Below, one piece after another: positions 12,188 through 22,560 of a stretch of DNA of 64,000 nucleotides. Each line of letters begins with the position of its first letter. Position 1 is the stretch's first letter. The position numbers and the translations under genes were made by a program. The DNA lies in NCBI GenBank assembly GCA_019054805.1, contig JAHQIY010000003.1:5456001-5520000 (forward strand), read 5' to 3'. The DNA comes from Brachionus manjavacas (taxonomy: Eukaryota > Rotifera > Eurotatoria > Ploima > Brachionidae). Below the pieces are notes generated by a model. That model worked only from the letters and a program-made list of their open reading frames with translations. It ran no database searches and was not told where the DNA came from.

Positions 12188-12500
12188 GCCCGGATAGCCG
12201 AATGGTTTGCGTGTTAGTCATGCAAGCAGAGGATCGAGGGTTCGAAACCCGCTGGGTGAAAAATTTTCAAAATATCTCTGCAATACGGGGCGAATGTTTG
12301 AACCTCTTTCATCATAAAAATATGGGGGACCAGTTTCGACTGGGTAATAATTGCGGTGCAGATGATCAACTCGATGCAGTAACCTCTGGGTCAGATCGAA
12401 GCCGTTGCTCAAAAAGGTACTTGAAAAGGAAAAGAGCGCCACCACATTATCCACTAGGATAGAAAAGGGACAATTATTATTATTTTTATTTTTATTAGTA
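12188..12500 (+). mobile_element. tRNA-derived SINE, full-length copy
   Basis: The head at 12188-12260 looks like a tRNA. It has a perfect internal RNA polymerase III A box (TAGCCGAATGG, fitting TRGYNNARNGG) and B box (GGTTCGAAACC), and GCCCGG at the start can pair with CTGGGT after the T arm using G-U pairs. It is not a plausible functional tRNA because the anticodon and acceptor stems are imperfect. A body of about 200 bp follows (landmarks GGGGGACCAG, TGCAGATGATCAAC, CTCTGGGTCAGATCG, CCGTTGCTCAAAAAGG, ATTATCCACTAGGATAG), then an ATTATTATTTTT tail. Other copies: 34560-35050 (-), 36275-36385 (+) and 42485-42640 (+). Confidence 0.8.
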
Positions 12501-12900
12501 GATTGAATATGCTTTAAAAACTTTTCTTTAAAATGTCTGTTACTATGATCTACGATTCTCAAATTCAATAACTTATCAAGTTAATTATCTTGATGTTTTA
12601 ATTAAATTAAATTAATAAAAAGTGTCATCGTTATCGCAATGACCATTGTCTACTATCTTTCTTACTTTTAATATTTTATTATCTTGATTTGTGATTGATG
12701 TTTTTTATTTCTTCTAATATAAAAATGTAAAACTTTATTTCATTTATTCGTCTTATTCGAATATTTCCACAAACAATATAAAACATTTAACTAGGCCTTT
12801 TGTCGTAATTGTCGTAAGTGTTATTTTATCATTTAATAAAATAAAATTTAAAAAAACAACTAAACGAAATTTTATTAACTTAACCTTATCCGAGGATTAA
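12501..12900. other. Intergenic AT-rich stretch
   Basis: No gene recognised between the SINE and the duplicated segment that begins at about 12905. Confidence 0.5.
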
Positions 12901-12902
12901 CA

Positions 12903-13165
12903 TGTCAATTACTCACATCTTATATTTTTCACTTTTGAGCAATTTTTTGGTATTTTTATTTATGGCAAGATATAAAAATCCAACAAAATATATATATTGA
13001 AACAATAATATATACTTTTATCTCTATTCTAAAAAGGAGTCTTCAAAAAAATATGAAAAATAACTTTTGTTTCATCCAGCGTCAAATAACTGTTCTTTTT
13101 GTAATTATGACGGTAAAATTTTTATATTAAAACAAAAATTAACTTTCTTTATTTATTAATTTCAA
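12903..13165 (+). repeat. Copy A of a 260-bp direct duplication
   Basis: This segment (from TTACTCACATC to ATTTCAATACAAAAAAA) reappears in the same orientation at 17451-17710 with roughly a dozen substitutions. Copy A lies directly 3' of the Cys-loop receptor gene, copy B directly 3' of the mucin gene, so it could be a duplicated 3' flank. Confidence 0.9.
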
Positions 13166-13326
13166 TACAAAAAAATAAAATAAAATAAATTTAATAAATG
13201 GATAATTCTAGAAAAGAATCCAATGATTTGTACAAAACAAATCATTAAACAAAAATAAAATCAAGCCTCTTGATTTAAATTCAAATTCCTAGCTAAATCT
13301 CAAACTGTTCAAAATCGTTTCAAAAT

Positions 13327-15825
13327 TTAATCAATTAGAGAAACAGTTTTAAACTTGGGCAATATGAAAAAAATAAAAATGGAGCATACAGATAACAGAA
13401 AAAAGACCAACAAACAGCATATTCCGTCGCAAAGACGAGCTTTGCGCTTCCATTCATCCCTCAAAATTCTGTCCCGCATCAAAATCTCTTCAAACTTGAT
13501 CATTTTTTGCATATTAACATTTAGACTTGAAATATCTTGAGAAGAATCTCTCCAAAGCTTGGTCATTGTGTCAAAATGGGAAGTAGTGTTCTCTCTTTCT
13601 TTTGATCTATTGCTATCTCTCAAATTCGACTTAAGCTTAAAAGAAATATTTCTAGTTTGGCTCAAATCATTTAATCTATTTGAATCAGATAAAAAACTCT
13701 GCGGCTCATGAAGCCTTGCCAAGTGGGATGTGTAGTCACATTCGGGTATAACTTGTCTAGTAGACGCCTGGCTGATACAGTACAATTTTTTGTTCTCTTC
13801 GAACAACTTTTGCCTATGCAAATCACTTGGCCTGACATGTTCACAAATGGGCGATGGCGATATTTTGCCTAGGTCAGGCGATCTGGTGCCACAACAGCTT
13901 AAAATCCAGTTTCGGTTGAACCCGTTGTTCATCGAGATCATGAGCTCATTCTTTTCAAAGCTAGTCTGTGATTTTTTGTTTATTTCATTGACAAACTCGT
14001 CTAATGAAACTTTAGGCTCAGGGGTGCTCTTGGTCAGCACTTGATTGGCACAATGGCCATTATTGCAGCAATCAGCATCAGTCTCGTCCACATTGCAGCA
14101 GCATTTTTCCGCATAGGCCCTTGTGTTCGATTCTGATCTGTTAAAAGAAAAACAGTAATTTTCATCATTGACCTCAGTGGTAGAAATTGCATTCATAGCT
14201 TCGTTTTCTGATTCAAATTTAACAGTCGGAGTGCTCAACTTTATGGAATCGTTTCTATTTAGAACAAGGCACTTGTCTGTATTTTCACTGTCCAAATATT
14301 TGCCGCCAGGCTTGTCAAACCGATGGTACTTTGTGTCAGAGAAATTGAAATTTTTCTCATCTATCTCCAGTATTTCCTTGAAAGACTCTTCTACTGGCTG
14401 AGTGAAGCTGTTGTTCAAAATTAAAAATCCATTTTGATGAACACTCTTAACCAAACTGGTATAGGCCAATACGCCAAGTTGAATGACCATTAAGCAATTG
14501 GAGTATTGGAGCAAAAATGGTAGCTGCTGAAAGCCATATGTTTGCATCAAGAGCTTGAATTGGTAAAGATTAAACAATACCAATGAAATGAAATTGAAAA
14601 AAGATATTAGGGATTTTTCGCTACTGTCCGTATTGGGCATAAAAAATATTGTGAACAGCAATAAGGTAAAGAGAATAATTGGTAGAATGTAGATGTAAAC
14701 TTGGGGCTCTCTTTTGCGATAAATCCAAAACTTGAGAGTGATACTAGCTCGTGATGAACTAGAGTCCAACTTTGACACTTTTTCTGTCATGTTTGAAGAA
14801 TTTGATTGAAAAAAATTCGAACTCGAATTAAAGTATTTTATTTGAATTTTTTTAAGGGTCCATTCTTTGCTTATCAAGCTATAGTTGCTGGGCAGCGAAA
14901 TAAGTTTATTGTAGTAGACCAATTCACTGATGTATTCTGGACTTATGGTTCGAGTTTTCTTCAAATTTAGATCTTTTATAGAAAAGAAGTAGTTTGACTC
15001 TGGGTCTTGGCTCATTTTGCTGTAAGCTGTTGGAACTATATCAAAGCTTAATTGACAATTATGAATGTCCATGGGAAAACTAGCCGTATTCAAAATTTTG
15101 TAGTCGTTGCAGAAAAATTTCCAAGTAACGTTTTGTTCAATGTAAGAAAAGGGCAGAAGTATTGGATCACTGACCAAGGCTGACTTTTGTGTCTGAACTG
15201 TTCTATTCAATTTTTGCTTTGATTTCAAGACCATTTTGTAATTGTTTCTAACATGAATTTGGTTGTGAATTTTCGATTCAGAATTTTTACTTTTCAGATT
15301 CAGAGAAGGATATGAGTAATCAGAAAACTTTGAATTTCTTTCTAAATCAAGTTCGTTCCACCATTTGTAGTGTATTTTTGCATTCAATTCCAACAAGCCA
15401 TTTTTTTGCTCAAAATTAACAAAGTCACTTACTTCCAAATCAAAATCAATGAGAGTTTTTGTGTCATCATTGGCTGTATTTGCGTTCAGGACCGTCTTTT
15501 CTTTTAAAATATTTGTTTCCATTGTTGCTTTCGGTGAACTGTCAGATTTCTTTTTCTTGGTGATCAAATTTAAATCAACAATGAGGGTGGGTGGCTGAAA
15601 GGCAGTGGTGGAAGTTGAAATTGTTGTATCGGTAATGTGGTAGATATTTGTAGAATTTGGCATATTGGTCAATTGATTATCTCTTGAGTAAAAACCAGAT
15701 GCTTCGAGCTTGTTTAATTTTTGGATGAATGACCAGTCGATTTTGCCATAGATTTGGCCACACCATGATGTGAAAAAACTGAAAAAAATAATCGATGACC
15801 ATTTCGATTTCATTTTGCGATGCAA
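13327..15825 (-). CDS. Divergent Cys-loop ligand-gated ion channel subunit
   Basis: A single uninterrupted 832-codon frame. Residues 1-27 form a signal peptide (hydrophobic IIFFSFF). The extracellular ligand-binding domain, with many N-glycosylation sites, spans about 125-375 and contains the Cys-loop FCNDYKILNTASFPMDIHNC (C239, C257). Four membrane segments follow: M1 about 376-397 (LPIILFTLLLFTIFF), M2 about 402-424 starting SSEKSLISFF, M3 about 437-460, and M4 about 804-826 near the C-terminus. A long M3-M4 loop of about 340 residues is cytoplasmic. The SEK at the M2 start resembles the GEK of cation-selective nicotinic subunits. Oddities: no introns, 17 rather than 13 residues between the loop cysteines, and no vicinal Cys pair of a nicotinic alpha subunit. 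The partner subunits and the ligand are unknown. Confidence 0.85.
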   Translation of the reverse strand: MHRKMKSKWSSIIFFSFFTSWCGQIYGKIDWSFIQKLNKLEASGFYSRDNQLTNMPNSTNIYHITDTTISTSTTAFQPPTLIVDLNLITKKKKSDSSPKATMETNILKEKTVLNANTANDDTKTLIDFDLEVSDFVNFEQKNGLLELNAKIHYKWWNELDLERNSKFSDYSYPSLNLKSKNSESKIHNQIHVRNNYKMVLKSKQKLNRTVQTQKSALVSDPILLPFSYIEQNVTWKFFCNDYKILNTASFPMDIHNCQLSFDIVPTAYSKMSQDPESNYFFSIKDLNLKKTRTISPEYISELVYYNKLISLPSNYSLISKEWTLKKIQIKYFNSSSNFFQSNSSNMTEKVSKLDSSSSRASITLKFWIYRKREPQVYIYILPIILFTLLLFTIFFMPNTDSSEKSLISFFNFISLVLFNLYQFKLLMQTYGFQQLPFLLQYSNCLMVIQLGVLAYTSLVKSVHQNGFLILNNSFTQPVEESFKEILEIDEKNFNFSDTKYHRFDKPGGKYLDSENTDKCLVLNRNDSIKLSTPTVKFESENEAMNAISTTEVNDENYCFSFNRSESNTRAYAEKCCCNVDETDADCCNNGHCANQVLTKSTPEPKVSLDEFVNEINKKSQTSFEKNELMISMNNGFNRNWILSCCGTRSPDLGKISPSPICEHVRPSDLHRQKLFEENKKLYCISQASTRQVIPECDYTSHLARLHEPQSFLSDSNRLNDLSQTRNISFKLKSNLRDSNRSKERENTTSHFDTMTKLWRDSSQDISSLNVNMQKMIKFEEILMRDRILRDEWKRKARLCDGICCLLVFFLLSVCSIFIFFILPKFKTVSLID

Positions 15826-17450
15826 CTTACGATTTCAACTTCAAATGATTTCAAATGTTTCAAATGATAATTATGACCAGAAATATGCTAAATCTATGAG
15901 TTGGACAAACAAGATTTCAAAAGTCACATGGACATCAAATTAATTGTTTAAATTTCGAGGGACCTTAAACAAAGGTGTGTTCGATAGAAGTCTATGTTAT
16001 GTATGCTAGATGTTTTAGGCCTTTTTTGTTCAAGCTTTTTGGTTATTTGAAGCGGATTATTAAAATCAAATAAAATGTTTACTCGAGAACACTTTTACCA
16101 TTGGTATATTTTCTAAGCCTTGAAACAAACAAATTAATTGACTTACTAATTAACCTAAATTACATATTTTTGCAAATTAGTCAAAAAGATAAAATCTTTT
16201 GATTGATTAAAAAAATGTTCTTAAAATTATTTTCGACCCAGCTTAATTAAATATTTTTGAGCTCAAATTTACTTATAAATACCAAAATATCATAGAAATG
16301 ATTATCTTATATTTAGTTATTGATTTAAAAAAAAAATAAGTCAATAAAGGCCTAAGAATTAGTTATTTGTGGGTAATTATTATTGAAGTTTAAATTAGTT
16401 GTTTATTCAGACAGAATTTGAAAATAATTTTATCAATAATTTTATCATAACATTAATTGATTTTTTTTATTGTAAGATGGGGATGTTTTTTTATGTGTAA
16501 ATCGGGTGACAACTTACGATAAGTGTTTTTTTCCTCTTTAATATTATATGTCTTAAATTTTTTAAAATAATTAAATAAAAGAGGGTACGTAGAAAAAAAA
16601 GCTATTTTTGCTTGATATCTTTTTGATGCTGAAAAATTACTTCAAAAAAATAGTTAGTTTAAGGGGTCAATAGGGTTTCACCCCTTTATTCCGAAAATTC
16701 ACCCTATTAACGCTAAAAATAACCCGTTTAAACGATTTGCACCGATTTTAACTCGTATTAATTTTGTTAAATCAGAGATTTAAGTAAATTTTATTTTTTG
16801 AGAAATTATTCCATTTGTATTTTTAATTTCAAATCTTTATAATTGAAATTAAGCTCTTAAGTAAATCTTGAATGAGTTTAATTTTTACTTAGGAATTTGA
16901 AGAAAATATTGAAAATTCATTTTTAACTTTTGAATAATTAATTGATTTATTTGTTTATATGTACCGAGCTAATGCTCCTTCAGAAAAAAATATGAAAAAA
17001 AAACTTAAATAATTCATTTAGATTTTTAAATTTATTTTCAATAATTGAAAAATTGGGTATTAAGCGAAATATTCTTGTTCTCGGGTTTTGTCAATGTTTT
17101 TGTTTTTCTTTAAATTAGAATAATCTTTCAAAAATTATATTTCAGTTTATTCAAAATTTATTTTTAAAAATTTGTAAAAATTAATTGTAAAGTAGTTAAA
17201 TCCATATCGATTATAGAAAATTTATTGATCAAACCAATTTTTATAAAAACTTAAATTTTCGTGGCAATCGGGTGAAAATCAGGCTAACCGGGTTAATATG
17301 CGGGGCAATCCTACTAAAAAATAGGGCAATTAGGTTAATTAGGTCAAGAATTCGAATTTTTTAATTTTAATTTAAGCAAACTAACGCAACAAGCAGCTGA
17401 TCGAACCATTACACCATCAGCTCGAAAAAAACGAAATCTCTAAAATTGTA
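15826..17450. other. Upstream region of the channel gene; possible degenerate repeat
   Basis: Holds the probable promoter of the channel gene just above 15825 (no clear core motif beyond AT-richness). A GAGCT-hairpin motif lies at 16951-16990 (-). Around 16655-16740 (GGGGTCAATAGGGTTTCACC) and 17275-17345 (GGGTTAATATGCGGGGCAA) there are related G/C-richer phrases in opposite orientation that may be the ends of a decayed DNA transposon. At about 17385-17425 (-) an A-box-like TGGTGTAATGG suggests a second, weak tRNA-like head. Confidence 0.4.
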
Positions 17451-17755
17451 ATTACTCACATCTTATATTTTTCACTTTTGAGCAATTTTTTGGTATTTTT
17501 ATTTATGGCAAGATATAAAAATCCAACAAAATATATATTTTGAAACAATAATGTATACTTTTATTTCTATTCCAAAAAGGAGCCTTCAAAAAAATATGAA
17601 AAATAACTTTTGTTTCATCCAGCGTAAAATAACTGTTCTTTTTTTAATTATGATGATAAAATTTTTATATTAAAACAAAAATTAACTTTCTTTATTTATT
17701 AATTTCAATATAAAAAAAATACTAAATCAAGAGGAAGTAGTGTTCTCTCTGAATT
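17451..17755 (+). repeat. Copy B of the 260-bp duplication plus a fused coding scrap
   Basis: Copy of 12903-13165. Immediately after it, at about 17731-17750, the sequence GGAAGTAGTGTTCTCTCT also occurs inside the channel coding region at about 13581-13598. The duplicated block therefore seems to have started as the 3' flank plus part of the last coding region of the channel gene and then lost about 400 bp in between. Confidence 0.75.
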
Positions 17756-17959
17756 TTGACTTTAGGTTTGTGATATGATAATCCTTAAGATAATATTTGT
17801 AGTTTTAAAAACTATCGCTCTGTTTTCCATTTTTATCAATTGAGTACATTTTCAATATTTTTGTTGAAAATGATAAAAAAAATTAAAAAAATAAAATCAA
17901 CAAATATTTATTAATAATGGTCAATATTTTAGTAAAAAAGAATAAAAAAAATAATTTTT

Positions 17960-20900
17960 TCAATAAACAAAAAATTTTCGAATCTTCCCCAAATAATTAA
18001 AAAAATAATTTTTCACAATAGATTCAGTAAAATCATTTTGCGGGGAAGGTATTTCACTAATGAGAAGATTTGTATCTGATTCATTTGTAATTATATAATT
18101 AACCTCAATCGTGTTATTGAATCTATCAATCGTTTCTATTTGACTGACATTAAAATTTTTAATATTTTCCGAAAAAAAAGCCTGTGTTTCATTTAAATCA
18201 ACATTGAAATAAAAATTCTCTTCGGTTTGGTTTTCTACAGGAGTTAAAAGTTCAAAGGTTAAATTCCCGACAGATAACATAATAGGAGTCGGAGGTTCAC
18301 TAGTTTGAGTCTCTAAAATTGATTCCATGGTGGTAAGAGGTTCTGTAGTCAAAATTTCAGTGGTTTCTGGTTCCATAGTTATTTCTTCAGTAGTCAAAAA
18401 TGCAGTTGATGAATTCTCCAAAATTGATTCCATGGTGGTAAGAGGTTCTGTTGTTAGAATATTATCAGTGGCATCTCCAGTAGTCAAAATTTCAGTGGTT
18501 TCTGGTTCCATAGTTATTTCTTCAGTAGTCAAAAATGCAGTTGATGAATTCTCCAATTTTGATTCCATGGTGGTAAGAGGTTCTGTAGTCAAAATTTCAG
18601 TGGTTTCTGGTTCCATGGTTATTTCTTCAGTAGTCAAAAATGCAGTTGATGAATTCTCCAATTTTGATTCCATGGTGGTAAGAGGTTCTGTAGTCAAAAT
18701 TTCAGTGGTTTCTGGTTCCATGGTTATTTCTTCAGTAGTCAAAAATGCAGTTGATGAATTCTCCAATTTTGATTCCATGGTGGTAAGAGGTTCTGTAGTC
18801 AAAATTTCAGTGGTTTCTGGTTCCATGGTTATTTCTTCAGTAGTCAAAAATGCAGTTGATGAATTCTCCAATTTTGATTCCATGGTGGTAAGAGGTTCTG
18901 TAGTCAAAATTTCAGTGGTTTCTGGTTCCATGGTTATTTCTTCAGTAGTCAAAAATGCAGTTGATGAATTCTCCAATTTTGATTCCATGGTGGTAAGAGG
19001 TTCTGTAGTCAAAATTTCAGTGGTTTCTGGTTCCATGGTTATTTCTTCAGTAGTCAAAAATGCAGTTGATGAATTCTCCAATTTTGATTCCATGGTGGTA
19101 AGAGGTTCTGTAGTCAAAATTTCAGTGGTTTCTGGTTCCATAGTTATTTCTTCAGTAGTCAAAAATGCAGTTGATGAATTCTCCAAAATTGATTCCATGG
19201 TGGTAAGAGGTTCTGTTGTTAGAATATTATCAGTGGCATCTCCAGTAGTCAAAATTTCAGTGGTTTCTGGTTCCATAGTTATTTCTTCAGTAGTCAAAAA
19301 TGCAGTTGATGAATTCTCCAATTTTGATTCCATGGTGGTAAGAGGTTCTTTTGTTAGAATATTATCAGTGGCATCTCCAGTAGTCAAAATTTCAGTGGTT
19401 TCTGGTTCCATAGTTATTTCTTCAGTAGTCAAAAATGCAGTTGATGAACTCTCCAATTTTGATTCCATGGTGGTAAGAGGTTCTGTAGTCAAAATTTCAG
19501 TGGTTTCTGGTTCCATGGTTATTTCTTCAGTAGTCAAAAATGCAGTTGATGAATTCTCCAATTTTGATTCCATGGTGGTAAGAGGTTCTGTTGTTAGAAT
19601 ATTATCAGTGGCATCTCCAGTAGTCAAAATTTCAGTGGTTTCTGGTTCCATAGTTATTTCTTCAGTAGTCAAAAATGCAGTTGATGAATTCTCCAAAATT
19701 GATTCCATGGTGGTAAGAGGTTCTGTAGTCAAAATTTCAGTGGTTTCTGGTTCCATAGTTATTTCTTCAGTAGTCAAAAATGCAGTTGATGAATTCTCCA
19801 AAATTGATTCCATGGTGGTAAGAGGTTCTGTTGTTAGAATATTATCAGTGGCATCTCCAGTAGTCAAAATTTCAGTGGTTTCTGGTTCCATAGTTATTTC
19901 TTCAGTAGTCAAAAATGCAGTTGATGAACTCTCCAATTTTGATTCCATGGTGGTAAGAGGTTCTGTAGTCAAAATTTCAGTGGTTTCTGGTTCCATGGTT
20001 ATTTCTTCAGTAGTCAAAAATGCAGTTGATGAATTCTCCAAAATTGATTCCATGGTGGTAAGAGGTTCTGTTGTTAGAATATTATCAGTGGCATCTCCAG
20101 TAGTCAAAATTTCAGTGGTTTCTGGTTCCATAGTTATTTCTTCAGTAGTCAAAAATGCAGTTGATGAATTCTCCAATTTTGATTCCATGGTGGTAAGAGG
20201 TTCTGTAGTCAAAATTTCAGTGGTTTCTGGTTCCATAGTTATTTCTTCAGTTGTAATTTTTTCTGATTTAGTCGTTTGTTTTGTAGTCATAATTCCCGTC
20301 GAACTCATTAATTCGCTCTCATTTTTTATATCATTATTTGAAGCATTACTTACTGGTTTTTGATTTTGTTCTATTATAATTTGATTTTGGTTTTCAATTT
20401 GATCGTCTGATATAAAAATATAATTGTAAGTAATACAAATTACATTTTGAGCTAAATCACACCCTGTTATCAGATGATTATATAGCATACTCGTTGGACA
20501 CCTAAATTCTTTATTTTCTTGTAAAGTTTTTCCACATTGTATAAATCTGTTACAATCTTCAGTTAAATATTTAAATTAGTTTTCTTTTTTTTTAGTGTTT
20601 ACCTGTCGGATGAGGGAATAAGCATCCAGGAGGACAATATACTTTTTCTTTAATTTAATTTTCTTTTAGATTTTAATACCTTTAATTATTTTTGAAAATA
20701 CCTGGTTCATTTTTTGGAACTGTTTCAATTAAATTTTCATCTCTTGGTACGAAATTATATGTTTGACAAAAAACGTTTTGAGGTCTATCACAATCAAGGA
20801 TTCTTCTGTTAAATAAAGTTGGATATGTACAGTTTAGAACTATGTTTGTTTTATCAGTATAACCACATTTAATAAATTTTCCACAATCTGTTGGATGTGG

Positions 20901-20996
20901 AATTACTTTATTTGGTACGCATGTTATATCATTTTTGATATAGTATGCGTTAAATGTGCTTAAAATGCTGGTTATTGTGAAAATTTCAAAGAACAT
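17960..20996 (-). CDS. Peritrophin/mucin-like protein with two chitin-binding domains
   Basis: Three exons on the minus strand keep frame: 20996-20702, 20641-20603 and 20556-17960, giving 976 residues. A signal peptide (FFEIFTITSILSTFNAYY) is followed by two type-2 chitin-binding (peritrophin-A) domains. The first is at about 25-80 (CVPNKVIPHPTDCGKFIKCG ... C...CQ). The second is at about 99-150, split by two introns (CPPGCLFPHPTD|CNRFIQCGKT...C...C). The remainder is a mucin-like Thr/Ser/Glu-rich region of tandem 35- or 45-residue repeats, then a unique C-terminus with N-glycosylation sites. Such proteins bind chitin in gut lining or cuticle. The two 45-60 bp introns were inferred from GT/AG sites and from the continuity of the second domain. 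No transmembrane segment is visible. Confidence 0.8.
18310..20260 (-). repeat. 105/135-bp tandem coding repeat, 17 units
   Basis: Within the mucin gene, 17 units each encode a core around TTMES(K/I)LE(N/S)SSTAF and TTEEITMEPETTEIL. Six units carry an extra 30 bp encoding TTGDATDNIL. Units differ at only a few positions, and long and short units alternate in an ordered way, implying recent unequal exchange. Because 105 and 135 are multiples of three, the opposite strand is also open for 678 codons. Confidence 0.95.
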
Positions 20997-21944
20997 TTTA
21001 AATTTTGAAAACTCTTTGATTTTTTGTAAGATTTTTTGGATTTTTCAATAGTAATCCGTAGCTTAAATAGTCAGTTTATTAAACTTAATTGTGGGAACAG
21101 AATCAATAAACATTAATGGCATTTAATTTTCAAAAGATTCAAATGACAATTTGAGAAAAGCAAACAAAAAATTGGATTCAGGTGTACAACAAATCAAGTT
21201 AATCATCAAGTCAATGTCAAAATTTACAATCTTAAAAATGATTCAAAATCCTATAACATTTGCCTTGAAGATTTTTAATCTCAAAAAAGTTAAAAATTAT
21301 GATTTTATTTGGATTTAATTTTTATAATACTAAGTTACTAATTTTCATTGATATTTTGGAAGTTTTTCTTGAAGTACCAATGTAATAAAAGGATAAAATT
21401 CTAATTTACATGAAATTTTCTTTAGTGAAACTTAAATAAAATTTAATTGAATTAAAAAACGCATATTCACTTTTTCAAAAGTTCATTTTTTTAATCCTAA
21501 AATAAATATTCATTTTAAATAAATAATTTTTGAGAAAAAAAAGCTGAACTTTTTTGATTTGTTTGTTTTGTATAGATTTTTAATTTAAAAAAAAAACTTT
21601 TTTTATTAACTATTATTTTTCCATAATTTAAAAAAGCTAAGAGAAAATAATTAAACCTAAATAATTTACAGCAAAAACCTTAAAATTGTGATGCAAACAA
21701 GATTTTATGGTATTATCTAATTACAGAAATTTTCATTTTAACAAAATTAACAAAAAAATTAAATTTTTAAAAAATGTAGTGTGTTTTTTCGTTAACTCGA
21801 AGACTGACTTTTGATATCGACCACTTTTGAAAATTCTCAATAATATAGTCTAAGAATGGACTTTGACACTTACTAGGCCTTCACGATTACTACCTAGAAC
21901 GGCAAAAAGATTATTTGACTCTGATTATTACAAATGATAAAAAG

Positions 21945-22150
21945 TGTCGGGATCCGTGACCGTATCCGCATTTGACCTTTTAGCTGGCGATCATACGGGC
22001 GATCAGCCAGGTGGTCTAATATTTGGACCGCGTTAAAAAAAAGGTCCAAAAAAAATACATTAAGTGACCGCCCGCCAAAAATTTGACCGTTTTTTATGGT
22101 GGTCCAAAAAATTTGACCGCCAAAAACCGGTTTGTCTTGACCGTATCAAA
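21945..22150 (+). mobile_element. Non-autonomous DNA element with ACCG subterminal repeats (copy 1)
   Basis: Begins AGTGTCGGGATCCGTGACCG and ends CTTGACCGTATCAAACACT, imperfect terminal inverted repeats, with many GACCG/CGGTC phrases between. It shares its arrangement with 53977-54140 (GGATCCGT, TCCGCATT, AGCTGG, CAGCCAGG/CAACCAGG, GGACCGC/AGACCGCC). The G/C-rich islands stand out from the AT background. Probably a hAT-like MITE; no transposase is present. Confidence 0.55.
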
Positions 22151-22423
22151 CACTATTGATTAACAACTGTGGTTGACCGAAATTATTATTATTTAAGTTT
22201 AAAAAACAAATAAAAATTATCTAGATTTTTTGATATTCAAATTTAATTTGATTTTCTTTAATTTTGGTTTTGATTTTTTTTTTTAATTTTTTTAATTTAA
22301 CTGAGTCAAATAAAGGGCAAATAATAGAATCAGGGGCAAATGAAATTTCTGCCTTTCGAGGTAGTTATTGATGCGTTCAAAATGACATTTTTGCCGTCTC
22401 AGGTAAGACGCCCAATCAAGTGT

Positions 22424-22560
22424 TGGACTTTTTTTTTATGACTTGGACTTCAATTTGGGACAACTCTGGTTTAAAACTCACAAGTCTAAGGCAGGTTCAA
22501 GTACCGACTTTTTTTTTTCAAAAGTTCGAGTCAAAGACTTTTATTTTTTTTATAAAAAAT
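22424..22560 (+). mobile_element. Abutting hAT-family ends
   Basis: GGACTTTTTTTTTATGACTTGGACTT running to GACAACTCTGG looks like a right end of the AAGTCC hAT family. It is joined to TTTAAAACTCACAAGTCTAAGG, which looks like a left end. Two elements meet here or one inserted beside the other. The partner ends were not identified. Confidence 0.5.

Noticed and set aside
12188-12260. Functional tRNA gene
   Set aside because: A and B boxes are perfect but the anticodon and acceptor stems are imperfect, and the same head recurs at 35050 with a shared SINE body, so it is a SINE head.
12202-12568. Open frames on both strands over the SINE
   Set aside because: Fall within the SINE head and body; other copies do not keep them open.
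18310-20260. CRISPR-like array
   Set aside because: Regular repeats without variable spacers, in an animal coding sequence.
18327-20363. 678-codon plus-strand open frame
   Set aside because: Antisense shadow of the mucin repeat; unit lengths of 105 and 135 bp keep any frame open. It encodes a meaningless Val/Ser-rich repeat.
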